From the NCBI GenBank assembly GCA_000149265.1, contig CH003046.1:1368717-1432716 (forward strand): a stretch of DNA of 64,000 nt, written 5' to 3'. Below, in pieces: positions 21,701-32,756 of the stretch (the stretch's first letter is position 1; every line of letters begins with the position of its first letter). A program made the translations under genes and the position numbers. The stretch comes from Ciona savignyi (lineage: Eukaryota; Chordata; Ascidiacea; Phlebobranchia; Cionidae). A model generated the notes under the pieces. The model searched no databases, was not told the origin of the DNA, and was given only the letters and a program-made list of their open reading frames with translations.

Positions 21701-22870
21701 TTGATACTTAAATTGGTTAATTAAAATAAGGTATTTAACTGGTACTTTTTCAAAATAATCGTTTATTCAATTGGGTGGGTTCAATGTTTTTATTAAAAAT
21801 ATTTATGTAAACTAAAATGGCTTACAGTTTTAAATTTCTTGTTATCTGTGAACCAATCGGAAATACAAGCAACATAAGTTAACATGATCTAAGTTACAAC
21901 TAATTTGTTTAATTTTTTTCGAGACTTGCAAAAATTGTTTTAACTTAGTTAAAGGTTTTGTAAACATAATATAAGGTAGCCACACACTGAACACAATATG
22001 GCATAGTACAAAATAGCATATTCAATTTTATACCGGACTAAGTTTTGAATCCGCGTTGATCTAGTCATTAAGACCGCTTTTAATAGCTAATTCTATGGAG
22101 CGCTGACCATTCGTCCATACGATGGTAGGAACATGATATCTATGTTTGCTCCCGTGGTTGAAAAAGTAGGGGTCATTATCAAATCAATAACAATCAGATT
22201 ACCTCCCCCGCGACATCTGCTAAATGGCGCCCGAGTGCTCAACCGATTAGCAAGTGGCCGCTTTTGATCCAGCAACCCAGCATCCAACAACAGTACGGTC
22301 GTGTGGCCAAATGGTTAACGCGAACGATACATATACCTACTACTATTCAAAAACGGTCCGAGTAACGAGCCCACCATAGCTTCGAAACTTGGCTCGGAAA
22401 AAAATTATTCCTGCAACCTTTTGGCGCCGGGATATATGTATAATCGAATGAAGTAATATTTTCTGGGTTTTTGACCATCTTTTAAAATTATGGAATGACT
22501 CACATTTGTTGCCCAGGACATTTGCGACTTTCAAAAACCGATCACAATGGACGAGTTAGACGCTGTAAGCAATTCTTCTTCATCCCGATCTATTTCGTCC
22601 AGTGAGATGAGTTACAGGGCGCACGAAGCTCGCGACTTTAAGAACGGGAAACTTGAATTTCTTCCGCTGCAACACCACCAACCCGACGTTATCGTATCGC
22701 TGGGTCTCGAACGCCCTCCAGCGGAATACGAAGAGCCCGAAAGACGCTGGTTCCCGGATGAGTACGAGCTGAACAAAGAGAGACAACAGGCGAAAAAGAA
22801 GTCTAAGTTCGTCCGTTCTTTTTCACCGGTTAATAAAAACATTCCTTTTATGGATGACGGCGGATCATAG
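15558..22870 (+). CDS. Single-pass membrane protein with one mucin-type WxxW domain
   Basis: Six exons with matching phases: 15558-15759, 17519-17639, 19546-19726, 20414-20567, 21292-21443 and 22517-22870; 387 residues. Start MMNKYFLSAVIAWNLACVMF is signal-peptide-like. Residues 70-164 form a WxxW cysteine domain: WSEW, FCDAPSDIECR, VECDVNIGLVC and LYCIDYQIRVSCC match the Mucin2_WxxW family pattern known from gel-forming mucins, otogelin and CILP. Exon 4 is a Ser/Thr/Pro-rich, mucin-like stalk. Residues about 229-251 are a clear transmembrane helix (VSIIIVIILGVVLFIGVIGC), followed by basic KGICRKRK (inside-positive). The 117-residue last exon is a cytosolic tail with a serine run and the acidic/aromatic stretch PPAEYEEPERRWFPDEYEL. 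Function is unknown; a cell-surface or mucosal role is only inferred. A polyadenylation hexamer AATAAA is at 23215. Confidence 0.88.
15965..16399. mobile_element. hAT-like non-autonomous element with 8-bp target duplication
   Basis: Begins CAGGGCCGGTTTTAGG and ends CCTAGCACCGGGCCTG, an imperfect terminal inverted repeat. Flanked by perfect 8-bp direct repeats CGACTACG (15957-15964 and 16400-16407). 435 bp, no transposase. GGGCCCCGC blocks occur near both ends. Lies in intron 1 of the WxxW gene. Confidence 0.92.
17003..17470 (+). mobile_element. tRNA-SINE copy with reiterated 3' part
   Basis: Family order is seen to about 17240 ('AAGGCACTCAGCAAACATCG', 'ACACTGTAACAGCTCCGG', 'CCGACGATGG'). The 3' block ('TGACGATTGCCCGT... 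TTTCCCA') then recurs in diverged form near 17265-17300, 17365-17390 and 17410-17455. Confidence 0.6.
17519..17639 (+). CDS. WxxW gene exon 2
   Basis: Acceptor tgttgcag. Encodes SWSEWMNNNDYHPEKADD and HYSFCDAPSDIEC; leaves in phase 2 (donor gtatga). Confidence 0.9.
19169..19180. promoter_or_regulatory. NRF1-like palindrome
   Basis: TGCGCATGCGCG matches the NRF1 recognition pattern, in an otherwise AT-rich intron of the WxxW gene. Motif only. Confidence 0.3.
19546..19726 (+). CDS. WxxW gene exon 3
   Basis: Acceptor ttcctttag. Encodes STDNPAIPFNIVKQKGVECD, GLVCISKPF and PLYCIDYQIRVSCCTCIES; phase 0 donor gtaagg. Confidence 0.9.
20414..20567 (+). CDS. WxxW gene exon 4 (Ser/Thr-rich stalk)
   Basis: Acceptor cgcttacag. 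51 codons, TPSPVTSVPSTMTIAITTTA to TRSTVNSTP, typical of an O-glycosylated stalk; phase 1 donor. Confidence 0.82.
20655..20880 (+). mobile_element. tRNA-SINE copy (diverged)
   Basis: 'GAGCTAGACAGTTGTGTCC', 'TTGGGCAAGGCTCTTAGAG', 'AACCAAGTGGATTAATAGG' identify the family body; 3' part is decayed. Intron 4 of the WxxW gene. Confidence 0.65.
21292..21443 (+). CDS. WxxW gene exon 5 (transmembrane)
   Basis: Encodes DFYLNEGIPVS, the transmembrane helix and CRKRKPVPQQ. The acceptor is a CAGCAG tandem, so an isoform with one extra Ala is possible. Confidence 0.9.
22297..22396 (+). repeat. Second tRNA-like repeat family, copy 1
   Basis: GGTCGTGTGGCCAAATGGTT resembles the 5' half (A box) of a Leu/Ser-type tRNA, and ACGAGC...CTTCGAAACTTGG resembles a B box. 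Same head as 26380-26467 (-) and 62112-62205 (+). Does not fold as an intact tRNA by eye. Confidence 0.5.
22517..22870 (+). CDS. WxxW gene last exon (cytosolic tail)
   Basis: Acceptor gttgcccag, phase 0; DICDFQKPITMDELDA to NIPFMDDGGS and TAG at 22868-22870. Confidence 0.88.
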   Translation, partial: DICDFQKPITMDELDAVSNSSSSRSISSSEMSYRAHEARDFKNGKLEFLPLQHHQPDVIVSLGLERPPAEYEEPERRWFPDEYELNKERQQAKKKSKFVRSFSPVNKNIPFMDDGGS

Positions 22871-23214
22871 GTCCTTATACGTATGGCGACGAATCATAGG
22901 TGTAAAACGGATGACCGGAAAGTCTTCTGAATTGATTAACAAAAATCGTAACCTTCACACGGAGCCAACTACAGTTCAAACAGCAGGCAATACACAAAGC
23001 TAAAAAGAGAAACTAATAACTAACACGCATGTGTCTGCCGAAGATTAAACGTATCTTGTCGGATTGACACACGGGTAGCAATCGTCCCATATATTGCTTG
23101 CAAACAGGATTTATTGATGGTATGGTTGGCCGAAATCGTCTGAACTGAAATCGACCTGAAGCAAATCTCGTTTTAAAAATATTTTTCAATTACCATTGTT
23201 GTTAATTGTTGATG

Positions 23215-23220
23215 AATAAA
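23215..23220 (+). other. Polyadenylation hexamer for the WxxW gene
   Basis: AATAAA 345 bp downstream of the stop codon; the first such hexamer I see on this strand. Confidence 0.5.
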
Positions 23221-23487
23221 CGTCATAGTTATTTTATTTGGTTCTATGCTAAAGCTTAAGCATTTTGTTTTATTGGGTTATCCCAATGTATCCTATAACA
23301 CTTATTGCGGATTGTGGTGGAGAAAATATATATATAGTCTATATTATAGGCTTATCTCATAATCGTTTGCTGTACCTCCTACAACAGTCGAACAGTATTC
23401 TCATGTTCATGTTTATAAATAGGGTAAGGTATCGGAAAGACATTGCTACAATTTTTGTTCAAATTAGTAAATCTCTAGGATCTAGTA

Positions 23488-23803
23488 CAGTGTTTCCCAA
23501 CCCGAGTGCGCGGTCTCAAATGAGTCCGCAAGCACATCAACACTTTGCACAACTTTTATTTGTTTTTGATCGATATAAACAGCAGTGATATGTTTATATC
23601 AACGAGGGATTGTAAGAACCAACTGATTTTAAGTAACTAAATGGAAGTTTATTATTCATAGCACTCGCTTTGGTTGTTCCGTAATACCGCAGTGGCCTTA
23701 GGAGTAATAACTTTCATCTTTTATTGCGTGTGGCACTTTGAGTCCGCAAAGACTTTCGCTGGTAAGGAAACAGTCCGCGACCAAAAAAGGTTGGGAAACG
23801 CTG
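23488..23803. mobile_element. hAT-like MITE with perfect 8-bp target duplication
   Basis: Ends CAGTGTTTCCCAACC and GGTTGGGAAACGCTG are inverted repeats with one mismatch. Flanked by ATCTAGTA at 23480-23487 and 23804-23811. 316 bp, non-coding. Confidence 0.95.
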
Positions 23804-25050
23804 ATCTAGTACAATCTAATTGTTTTTCTCAAGAATACAATCAACTATAGCTAATGGCAGATTCCAGCTAGCCAGCAGATACGACCTATCACTCTGCCAT
23901 GTGACTGTCATCAAACAGCTGTTTACAACACTTCTCCAGAAGAGCCAAATAAGCAGAGGTAAGAGAGTTTTATTAATAAATTTAATCCCATTAAAACTGC
24001 ACAAAACGTTCCACAGTCGAACTCTCTCTTACAATGTAAGACATTAAATAAGCACTCTACGGTAAGCTGCACAATGTAAAGTGTAACGTAGGACAGTTTA
24101 ACCAACTCAAAAAGGCAGCAAACTGATTGTATGTATGTATAGATATATATAGACACAACAGGTTTAAACGTCAAAAAGCTACAACCGTTATTACGGCGGC
24201 TTTGGATTTCGCCAGTTATTTATGGCAAACATTTAGCATTTTGTGGAATGTTAGTTTAGCCAGAAACATGTATAAAATATATTTGCACCTTCAATTGTTG
24301 ATTTTTATGGCTTAACTCAAAATTTAAATGCAAAAATGCTTAATTCGAAAAAACGGAAACATTATAGGACATTAAAAGCGTATATACATGTAAAGCAATA
24401 TATAGGTGGAAATAACAAACACCTTACTAGCGCTCTCACAATTGTGCTAATCCTAACTCGCGGACGCCACAATACGAAATTTGGAAATGTACACAATTAT
24501 AATTGAAATCTCACAAGCGAATAAACCGGTATTTTGTAGACGTTTCCGCCGCGTATCTTCCGCCATTGTTAATATTGTTAAAATGGGGGCAATCTGTGCG
24601 GCTGAGTCGACAGCAAAATACATTTTTATTCGCTTACGTTGGACCTTGCGTCGGGACACTGTCCCACCACACACACTTGAATTAACAAAATTTCAGCACC
24701 CAAACTCAAGCGACGATACAAGGTGCTCGCCGAAATTTATATTGGCACAATGTTTAACCGGTTTAGTTATCTGCTGTAGCTACTAGTTTCGTCACGAAAT
24801 TGGACTCGTGGACCTATCCGGTGATTATATAGAACTACACACGTGACCGCGGTGACAAAAATGGCGCAATCAATATTCGTGCATAACAAGTTGTAGCAGC
24901 ACACGACGCAATAATAATAGTCAGTCACCCCAGGCTTCCTTACGTGCTAACCAAGGCACTTGATCTTTAGCTGGCAACAGCTGATCGGTGACTCTGTATT
25001 GTCCAGACAGATATGAACTTTTGACTTCAATGGAAAACGTTCGACGACAT

Positions 25051-25453
25051 CTAATTGTAGAAAGACGTCGGCGGCAAAGGTTGATTTGAGTGTGGAGGGG
25101 CGAGAGCAGGCACCGATGGGTATCCTGCACCCATGTCCGGATGCCAGGAGTACTGGCCCGGACTTGCTGACGGGTGACCTGGATAGGACGGGGACCTGGC
25201 AGGCGGGGACGGAATGTAACTATGTTTCTGTCCATGATACCCCTGACCAGGGTGGGTCATGGCTGGATAGGAATGGCCAGGGGCTTGGAAATGCATGTCG
25301 TGACGGTAGACGGGGTGTTTGAATTCGTTCCCGAACGAGTATGAGGATTGATCAGGCTGCGGTTGCAGAGAGGCTGCAAGTCCTTGGAAGTCAAACTTGT
25401 ATGCGTATCTCTTTCCGTGGACCTTCGTCATAATGTTCTTGTCATAGTAGTAC
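25051..25453 (-). CDS. erg: ERG-like last exon: ETS part 2 and C-terminal tail
   Basis: Starts [20 protein letters not shown] and ends [11 protein letters not shown] at 25051-25053. Acceptor ttccaaag. Confidence 0.95.
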
Positions 25454-28134
25454 CTTTGGAAATAAAAAGTTGAAATTCATGAGCTCATTCGCTATATATT
25501 CCTAGATATATAGTACAGAGAGAATTAATTACCTTAATGCTCGACTTAATTTATCGTAGTTCATATTCGGTTTGCTTTTCCTTTCTCCCCACCGCCTAGC
25601 TACATCATCTGGGTCCACCATCTTGAATTCTCCATTCGTTCCTTCCCATGTTATACAGACTGCGTTTGCTGGATCGCTGAGTAACTCAAGCAGAAACTGC
25701 CACAGTTGGATTTGGCCACTACCCGGGTTGCAGAGCCTGGCGCTCGTCGGTCCAAATAGCTGGTATGGGTCAACATTGGGCGAATTGACTGGGATTGAAG
25801 TTCTTGGGGCATCTGCGGGATATACACAGATTGTGGATTAGAGAGCTGTGAGAATCGAACGACAAACGAGACCCATACAAGTTTTTGATTTAGAAAACAG
25901 TCTTCACTTAAAACGTGGTCAGGGTAAAATAGAACATGAAGATAATTGGTACAAAACATAAATTGCATCATTTTATCCAAACATCTTACTTTTCGTGTCA
26001 GTTGCCTGTCCGGAGTAGTTTGAAGGCACATATCGTCCGCTATGTCGACCCCCAGAGGGGTTTACATCAGGCAAACCAGGGTCAGGGTAAAACGTGTTCC
26101 TGGCAGCGCGCACGGGGGGTATTGGTTCACCTGGGTATGGGTATACCCCATCTTGGATAATATGCTCAACGTCATCCGAGCTTAGATTTGGCAGAGGACC
26201 GGTGTGACCTGTATAGAAAATTGCATTATAGTCCCAACAGATTACAATATCTGTAGATTTACTCTTACAGTACCTACTTGGTGACTAAGCTAATGACTGA
26301 AATACCACCGATACTAGGCCATCGTACCCATACTATGACATAAAACCCATACTACACCACACTTTTTACCAGGCAAATATTTGAACCCGCAATGGCCTCG
26401 CAATAAGACCTTTTTTAAAAAGAATTAGATATAAATCGACCAAGCCAACCATTCGGCCACACGACCCTTCAAATACCACGTCACATTGCCTGTATAGTGC
26501 AACACCAGCTCGATATGCAAAACGAACCGCAAGACACTCACGTCTCAAGTAGTTCAGGTGACTCATAAAAACATCGGCGTTTTTGGCGCTTGTGATTCTA
26601 TGGAAATGTTCCTTGGCCATTTCGCACAGCGCACGCCCGTTCACATTGACAAAGGCTGCGCGGTCAACATCACTGAGGTTGTACTCCGTGATTGTCCATT
26701 CCACCCATTCCTGAACGTGCTCCTCCGTCCACACCAGCGGATCTGACAAAAAAGGAGGATAAAAACAATGGTATACTACTTGCTGTGTAATGTGTAAGAA
26801 TGTTTTTATGATTCTTTCTTGGGGCAGATTGGGGTGCTGATCAAGTATGTTTAACGACCCTGTTTTGAGGGATTTCGCAAAACCAGTTAAGCTTACCTGC
26901 TGGAACTATGACTCGCTTTGACTCGGCTTCCCCGTTTCCTTGTGGGGCTGTTTCCGCGATCGTGGGCGTTCCAGCCAACCCTCGTTGCTGGTATGAGACG
27001 TTCGATTCAAGAGATGGAGTTTGTCGCCTCCTACCGACGAAGTTCGCGTCGAAATCATAATTGTGGTTGGGGACCTGGTAGTTGTGCGATTGTGGGTGCG
27101 CACCCGCTTCAAGCTGGTCGGATAGTGGGCTGCTGTTGGGGTTGCTGGTTCGCTCTGTTGGACTTGGCACGTGGTTGTATTGAGGTGAGGTGGAGGGGTA
27201 ACCGTGGTGAGTGTAGCTACTGTGCTGGTACGCTGGTTTGAACGCTGAACCAACCGACTGGTAGTTGGTGAATGAATTCGACCTAGCAACCTTGGTTAGC
27301 TGTTGCTGGGTACGGACTGATGCAGTCGTGACCGTAGCATTTGCTTGTTTCTGTGAAATACCGGTCGGATCTGCAGGTGAAGCGCGTAAATAAGATGACG
27401 TACTTCTGCTGTCATTTGATCTTGGCTCAACCGAGGTTGGACTGAAGTTCTGCGGTGCAGTTTGATGCCTTGTGCTCTCGCAATTTGGTTCTTCCGAGGG
27501 AGGTGGTAGAGATTGGCCAGCCTCCGCGCTGCTTAGAAAGGAAGATATAGCGTTATCTTCAGCGAATTCTTCTCCACTTGTAGTAAAAGCACTGTGGGGG
27601 TGAGCGCTCATATCAAACTCCGCTTGCCCGTTGTGGTTCTCGTTGACGTTGCTCGTACGCTTGCTGGCAAGTGGGGGGCCACCCACACCCAGGTATGGAT
27701 CAGGATTGTTTCGAATAAAGGCAGCCGGACTCTGACGCTTGCCGTTGTACATGTGATACCGGAGATCGGCGGCTTGTTCCCCGGTGCTCAGGTCAAAGGC
27801 GCCGTTCACCGCGTCCTCAATCGTCCCCGGTTCTTGTTTGATTTCTGTGCTGAGGGATTCAGCAAGCTCAGACACGTTGCGCCGAGACTTGACAGAGAAA
27901 TCCTCTGGAACAGAATTGACGCTGCGGGAGAAAAAGAAGGAAAATTAGGGATCATGCAAAACCGGTAAATGTGAGATAAGGATAATTAAATCGGTTAAAA
28001 AAAAACCCAGTAAAACTTTAAAGCGATTTTCTAGAACGTTACGATTTTTCGACCCATTGGGGCAGGCATTACACAACCAAAACTCTTATGATATGACCCC
28101 GGTTGCAAACTATGTCGTCATACCTGCTCAACAT
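25051..28134 (-). CDS. erg: ETS transcription factor, ERG/FLI group
   Basis: Six coding exons on minus: 28124-28134, 26897-27921, 26542-26742, 25990-26208, 25533-25812 and 25051-25453; phases all join, 712 residues. The pointed/SAM domain begins at [19 protein letters not shown] and runs through [14 protein letters not shown], as in ERG/FLI. The ETS domain (about 520-602) has [57 protein letters not shown] and [20 protein letters not shown], diagnostic of the ERG/FLI subfamily. It would bind GGAA sites in the nucleus. The N-terminal ~340 residues are low-complexity and contain IKQEP (Lys32), a consensus sumoylation site. The C-terminus is Pro/Tyr/His-rich. The start ATG has an in-frame stop just upstream. 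Alternative 5' exons are possible. Confidence 0.95.
25533..25812 (-). CDS. erg: ERG-like exon: ETS domain part 1
   Basis: Linker [20 protein letters not shown], then ETS helices to KLSRALR; donor gtaatt, phase 2. Confidence 0.95.
25990..26208 (-). CDS. erg: ERG-like linker exon
   Basis: [20 protein letters not shown] through [11 protein letters not shown]; the TSDDV-like element follows the PNT domain in vertebrate ERG. Phase 1 to phase 1. Confidence 0.9.
26380..26467 (-). repeat. Second tRNA-like repeat family, copy 2
   Basis: On minus: GGTCGTGTGGCCGAATGGTT head and a B-box-like GCGGGTTCAA end, separated by an AT-rich arm. In the ERG intron just downstream of the PNT exon. Confidence 0.55.
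26542..26742 (-). CDS. erg: ERG-like exon: PNT/SAM domain
   Basis: [16 protein letters not shown] to [13 protein letters not shown]. Acceptor ttttttgtcag; donor gtgagt, phase 1. Confidence 0.95.
26897..27921 (-). CDS. erg: ERG-like large N-terminal exon
   Basis: Acceptor ttctcccgcag. Encodes [26 protein letters not shown], then Ser/Asn/His/Pro-rich sequence ending ESKRVIVPA; phase 1 donor gtaagc. Confidence 0.93.
28124..28134 (-). CDS. erg: ERG-like first coding exon (11 nt coding)
   Basis: ATGTTGAGCAG then donor gtatga; phase 2 fits the next exon exactly. In-frame TGA lies 12 bp upstream. The exon continues 5' as UTR to an acceptor tttccag near 28197. Confidence 0.75.
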
Positions 28135-31100
28135 ATTCGTGGGGTCTCACGTGGACCCACTTCCTGAAACTTGTATTGAACGTGAGTCGGTATCTGGAAA
28201 TACAATTGAGGTAATGTATGTGTGACAAAGACCTTTGAATTAGTTTTATGCAAAGTCGTATTATCTGCAGCATGCACTACTCTTTGCGCTTTAACAGCAG
28301 AAGGTTAAGCAGCTAAATTTAGGGCAAAACCCGATGTTACACGTCAATTATTGCAAACTATCATTTTCTGGTGCATTTTCTATAAAAATTATTTTTCGCG
28401 ATGTGACACCAATCAGCCTGTCATGGCTTACCCTAGGAGAGGAGGAGAAATAAAAGAGAAAAGAAAGAGAAGCGCGGAGCGGGAGCGAATACGAGGAGAG
28501 AGCAGAGCACTGTGAGAAGATTGTTCGCGCTTATTCAGGAAATGACGTCGTTTCCTGCATCCACGCGCAAGCTGGCTACATGTCGGGCTGGTGCGAGGCG
28601 TACAGACTATGTTGCTCTGTTTGATCGAGTGTTTTTCTCGCAGTAAGCTCACGTTGGCCACCAAATCCAACAACACCACGTTTCAATTGCCACATTAACT
28701 TACAAAGACCAACGTGGCCACCTAACACATAACCATAAATTATAATACCTTAATATGCAAATTAACGCAAATGAATTTAAAACTAGAGTCAATGCAGTTT
28801 ATTTCTCTATATGCAACCTTTTTATCTTTCAACATGAATAATGTTTGGACGAAAATGGCCACTACTGTTTTATGCATTATAGCAAAGTTTATAAATTAAA
28901 GGAAGTTGGTTTATTGTTTTCTGTTGTGAGCGCACACATGAAAACTTATCACTGGCTTATATAGCAAACTATGACAGCATTTAACTTATCACGGAATTTA
29001 CGAAAATAAGAATATCTTTGCGTGAATAATAACTCGACCTTTGTTTCGAACGCTTTTCGTTATAATTTCATTCTAACTGAACATTTGTTTGAAGTTAAGC
29101 TTGTTCTTTAAGTTATGTTCTGACAATTGTTTTAAACGTCCTTTAGATCACTATTTCTTGGAAATAAACAAATCGTTGATGTTATGTGAATCATATACAA
29201 CTTTATTGTCGCGAAATGTTCGCGCAATTACCGTCGATTCTACAGAGGGAAGATATGAGCAGAATATACTGATGGGTAGATCCGTGCTTCATCGGAAACA
29301 TTGGATATCCGATTGTTGAATGGATTGTCAATAAGTTTAATGCTTGTTTACTTGTGACGGGAGCGTGGAGAAATTAGGAAATTGTTTCGAATTTTCCTGT
29401 ACAATCGTGGCCGACTTTTAAATGGAAAAGAAATTGTTCTAGTTTCTATACCCATCCGTATCTGATCTGACACAAAGAAGACATTTTTGTTTTATAACTT
29501 TATCTATCCGAGTTATTTAAAGGGAATTATCAAAAAATCGTGGCGGTCGGTAGAAGCATAAGTATGTGTTTCTTAATTGCTCCTAAGCAATATCACTTAC
29601 TATATTAGACATTGCAATAGTTAAAAAACACTTTTCTCTTATTAAACAATTTAAGTTGCAAAATAGATAGCGAAGAATAGTTTCTGCAGCCTTTATCAAA
29701 AGACCGTATGTTCGGTTATAACATCCTAAATACGCGGGAGTCGAATTTCTTGCAATTTTCAGGAAATATCCTTTTCGCAAAACACCGTTTAGCAATTTAA
29801 CAAAACAACCGGCGTGTTAGGGTGGAAAACTAAGACACATAAGATGATAAATAATTTCTGCGAATCTTCTGCAAATTGTAATGCTTTGTAAATATATTTT
29901 AATGAAAGTTAATGTTTTATCATTGAATTGAAACTCGAAAATATTTCGTGGTGTGTTTGCACATGCGATATTTCGATCTTATTCAAGTTATTAGGGCCAG
30001 AACGGATCCAAATCAAAAAACAATTTATTTAACTTAAGAAATACATATGGTTTGTAGAACTAATGTTGCGACCGTGGGTATAAACCGGATTGTATTCAAT
30101 TGAACTTGACTGGAAATGGGCATTTTCGGTGGGAAAAGTACCTCATATTTATCAAGAGTTTATTCCAGGTTAAGATGAAATTTCTCATCCGGTTATTAAA
30201 AGTGGAAAAGTTTATCTGATAGTCCATCACTCTTATAAATCCAAGATACCGGAGATAATATCTTAATTGACGGTTTATTTGGTAAAATTCTTACCGAATG
30301 TGAACAGTTTTAATTAATTGTGATTGTGGCAAAGCTAAACTAAATACATTTTTATGTGGCCAATTCCTAATACTTCAGGTTTTGCATTTGACTAATTCTC
30401 CTTTTTTCTTTTAATATGATAAAATAGAAAAAGTCCGGCGGGCTTGAATATGAGAAAAATAATGTGAAATGTATACATATACGTTGAAGTAAATGTGATA
30501 ATAGAGTAGGTTTTGCGAATACTCTTTAGAATGTTGATTAAATTGAAAACTTACCAGAGATATTACATATTTATTGCCAGAAAATCAATTTCTGTTTATT
30601 CCATGATGACTGGTTAAATACCCGTACCACGTACTGGTTAAATTTGGTTATGACCTGCATTCGCTTTGCTCCAAAAATCTGATAACCCATAAAGTGTACA
30701 AATATCGAAAATACGATATTTATTGCGCACAGGCATACTTATAGCTACGTGCAGAAAAAGACAGAAACTCTAATAACTGTACACTTCTTTGTTAAAGTAT
30801 ACAGATAGGTGCTGGCTATTATTCCCATCAACAATGTGATTAAAATGTATGCTTAAGAAGTTTTACTTTTGGTTAAAAAAATGTCTTATTATGGACTCAA
30901 CCTACTCCCAGAGCATATTGTACATCTTTGTTCGATCATCCCATCTAACTTTGATAAACATGCATATCTAGACAGACACAACTGGAAGAATTGAGTATTG
31001 CAACCTCAATTAGTTTAACACCAAGATCTTATAGGTTACCAAATACTGTATCTATTAATAATCCTTGCTTTGACCACCATGCACACTTTCTTATCTTTCT

Positions 31101-32433
31101 AAGATACAAACAAAAATACCAGCCAGGTCATAATATAAAGTGAAACACAGTCATATGCGAATAGCCAGGTAAAAGCTAGCAAAGTTTACCTGTGTTTGAA
31201 GACTCCGTCTACTGCGAGGAAGCTTGTTTGACTACAGGATGCTTGCCGCTTCCTCAGGCCTTTCCTACCCGGAAGAAAATAAAAGACTAAATGACGCGAC
31301 TTTAAAACTCGATCAGTTTGACAATTTGCTGGTATAACTGCAATGTACGACCTGTAGATAGTACAACGTATTTTGAGTAATTCTGATCGACGACGCTTCG
31401 GTTTTAAAAGTAAATGCAAAAATGAGATCGTTGGTTTGCGCATTATACGTTTAGTGACACATGCACTGGCTCGAGTCGAGCTACTGTACGGTGTCTGACC
31501 AACCACGCTAATCCAGCGACCACACCGCTCCAATGCAATATAATCCGGCAACCAGCACCACGTTTTATCGGGTGCCCTCATAATTCTTTAGATATCGGAT
31601 GTTACGGTGGAATGCTATCCCAAACTTAATTGCATAGCTGGAATAGTGAATAAAGTACGTGGGGCATAACTCATGCTGTACATCTAGCTGCACACGTGAC
31701 ATATCATGCTATCGTGCAGAAGAACTAGCGAAGAATACAAAATGGCGTCGCTCTATACAGCAATCATTCTCATAAAGCCAAAAAAACAATTTACTTATCT
31801 TTTATATGTATTTTTATTTGTTATATTTTGACGATTGTTATATAACTTATTTTATAAAATTATCAAGTCATTTTCTAAATGTTTTCTTTTTGAAGTGCGG
31901 TAAAAATAGTTTTTTTTTAAATAAGCATTTTGATAAAAATAATATCTCAATTTAGTAAATAAAAATTTCTTAAACCCAGTTAAATTGCTAAAGATAGCTT
32001 TGTACAATCGTATGTTCATTTTTAATAGTTGTTTCACTGCCGAATGGAACTTGCAATTAAACAGAGTTGGGACAATGAGCTATCTAGCCCTGCTTTCCTG
32101 CATAGCTTCCTCATTAAGCCTATAGGTGAAGCCAAAACTCGATTGGCGGTTTATAACTACCCGAGTGCATCCGTAGCTTCGTCAATTTGTTTCGGAATTC
32201 CGCTAACTTTGCTCGACTGAAACAATACGATCGAAAGCTCGTTGATGAGTGACTAGGAATGCGGAAGAAGAGACTGACAAGCATTTTCCTGCCTTTCCTG
32301 TTTGTGCTTCTAAGCCTTCCGCCGCCTCCATCCGCGCTACTAGCAGTGGTGACTGTATTGTACGCGCCGCGAAACCAGATCACTTTGTGAATATTAACGC
32401 AGGCTGAGCTAAAGGAGCTACGTGCTACACAGT

Positions 32434-32452
32434 CACGTGCTGCGCATGCGCA
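32434..32452. promoter_or_regulatory. E-box plus NRF1-like site
   Basis: CACGTG at 32434-32439 followed by the palindrome TGCGCATGCGCA at 32441-32452, in a locally CpG-richer patch with GGCGGCCATA (YY1-like) 20 bp on. Resembles a TATA-less promoter core; which gene it would serve is unknown (ERG 5' end is possible). Confidence 0.35.
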
Positions 32453-32756
32453 CAACGTCCTCTGAGCCTGCGTAAAAGGCGGCCATAACAACGTGCAATA
32501 CGACATGGCAATCTTGCTACCAATGTTTCCCATCCACTAATCTAGTTGATATCATCTTAAATAGAAAAGCGGTTCGAAACTGCCTTAATGGAACCACCTC
32601 TCTTTGTAAGGTTAAATTACCCACCTAACAAATTTATTTATTTTCCAGCAACTAAAGTGTAAGACAACTGGAATACGATAAAATTGTTATTGTTCGTGGA
32701 TTTTTGTATAAGCCCTTAAAAATTCGTTCACATACGTTAAGCATATATTCATTTAG

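Larger units (their letters stand above)
22871..25050. other. Intergenic between WxxW gene and ERG-like gene
   Basis: Convergent 3' ends. Holds the WxxW polyadenylation hexamer and one hAT-like element (23488-23803). No other gene is recognised. Confidence 0.5.

Noticed and set aside
31186-31581. 131-codon minus ORF between ERG and AKT
   Set aside because: No recognisable domain or partner exon; composition not clearly coding.
32120-32533. 137-codon minus ORF over the NRF1/E-box patch
   Set aside because: Contains low-complexity and GC-rich promoter-like DNA; no protein family evidence.
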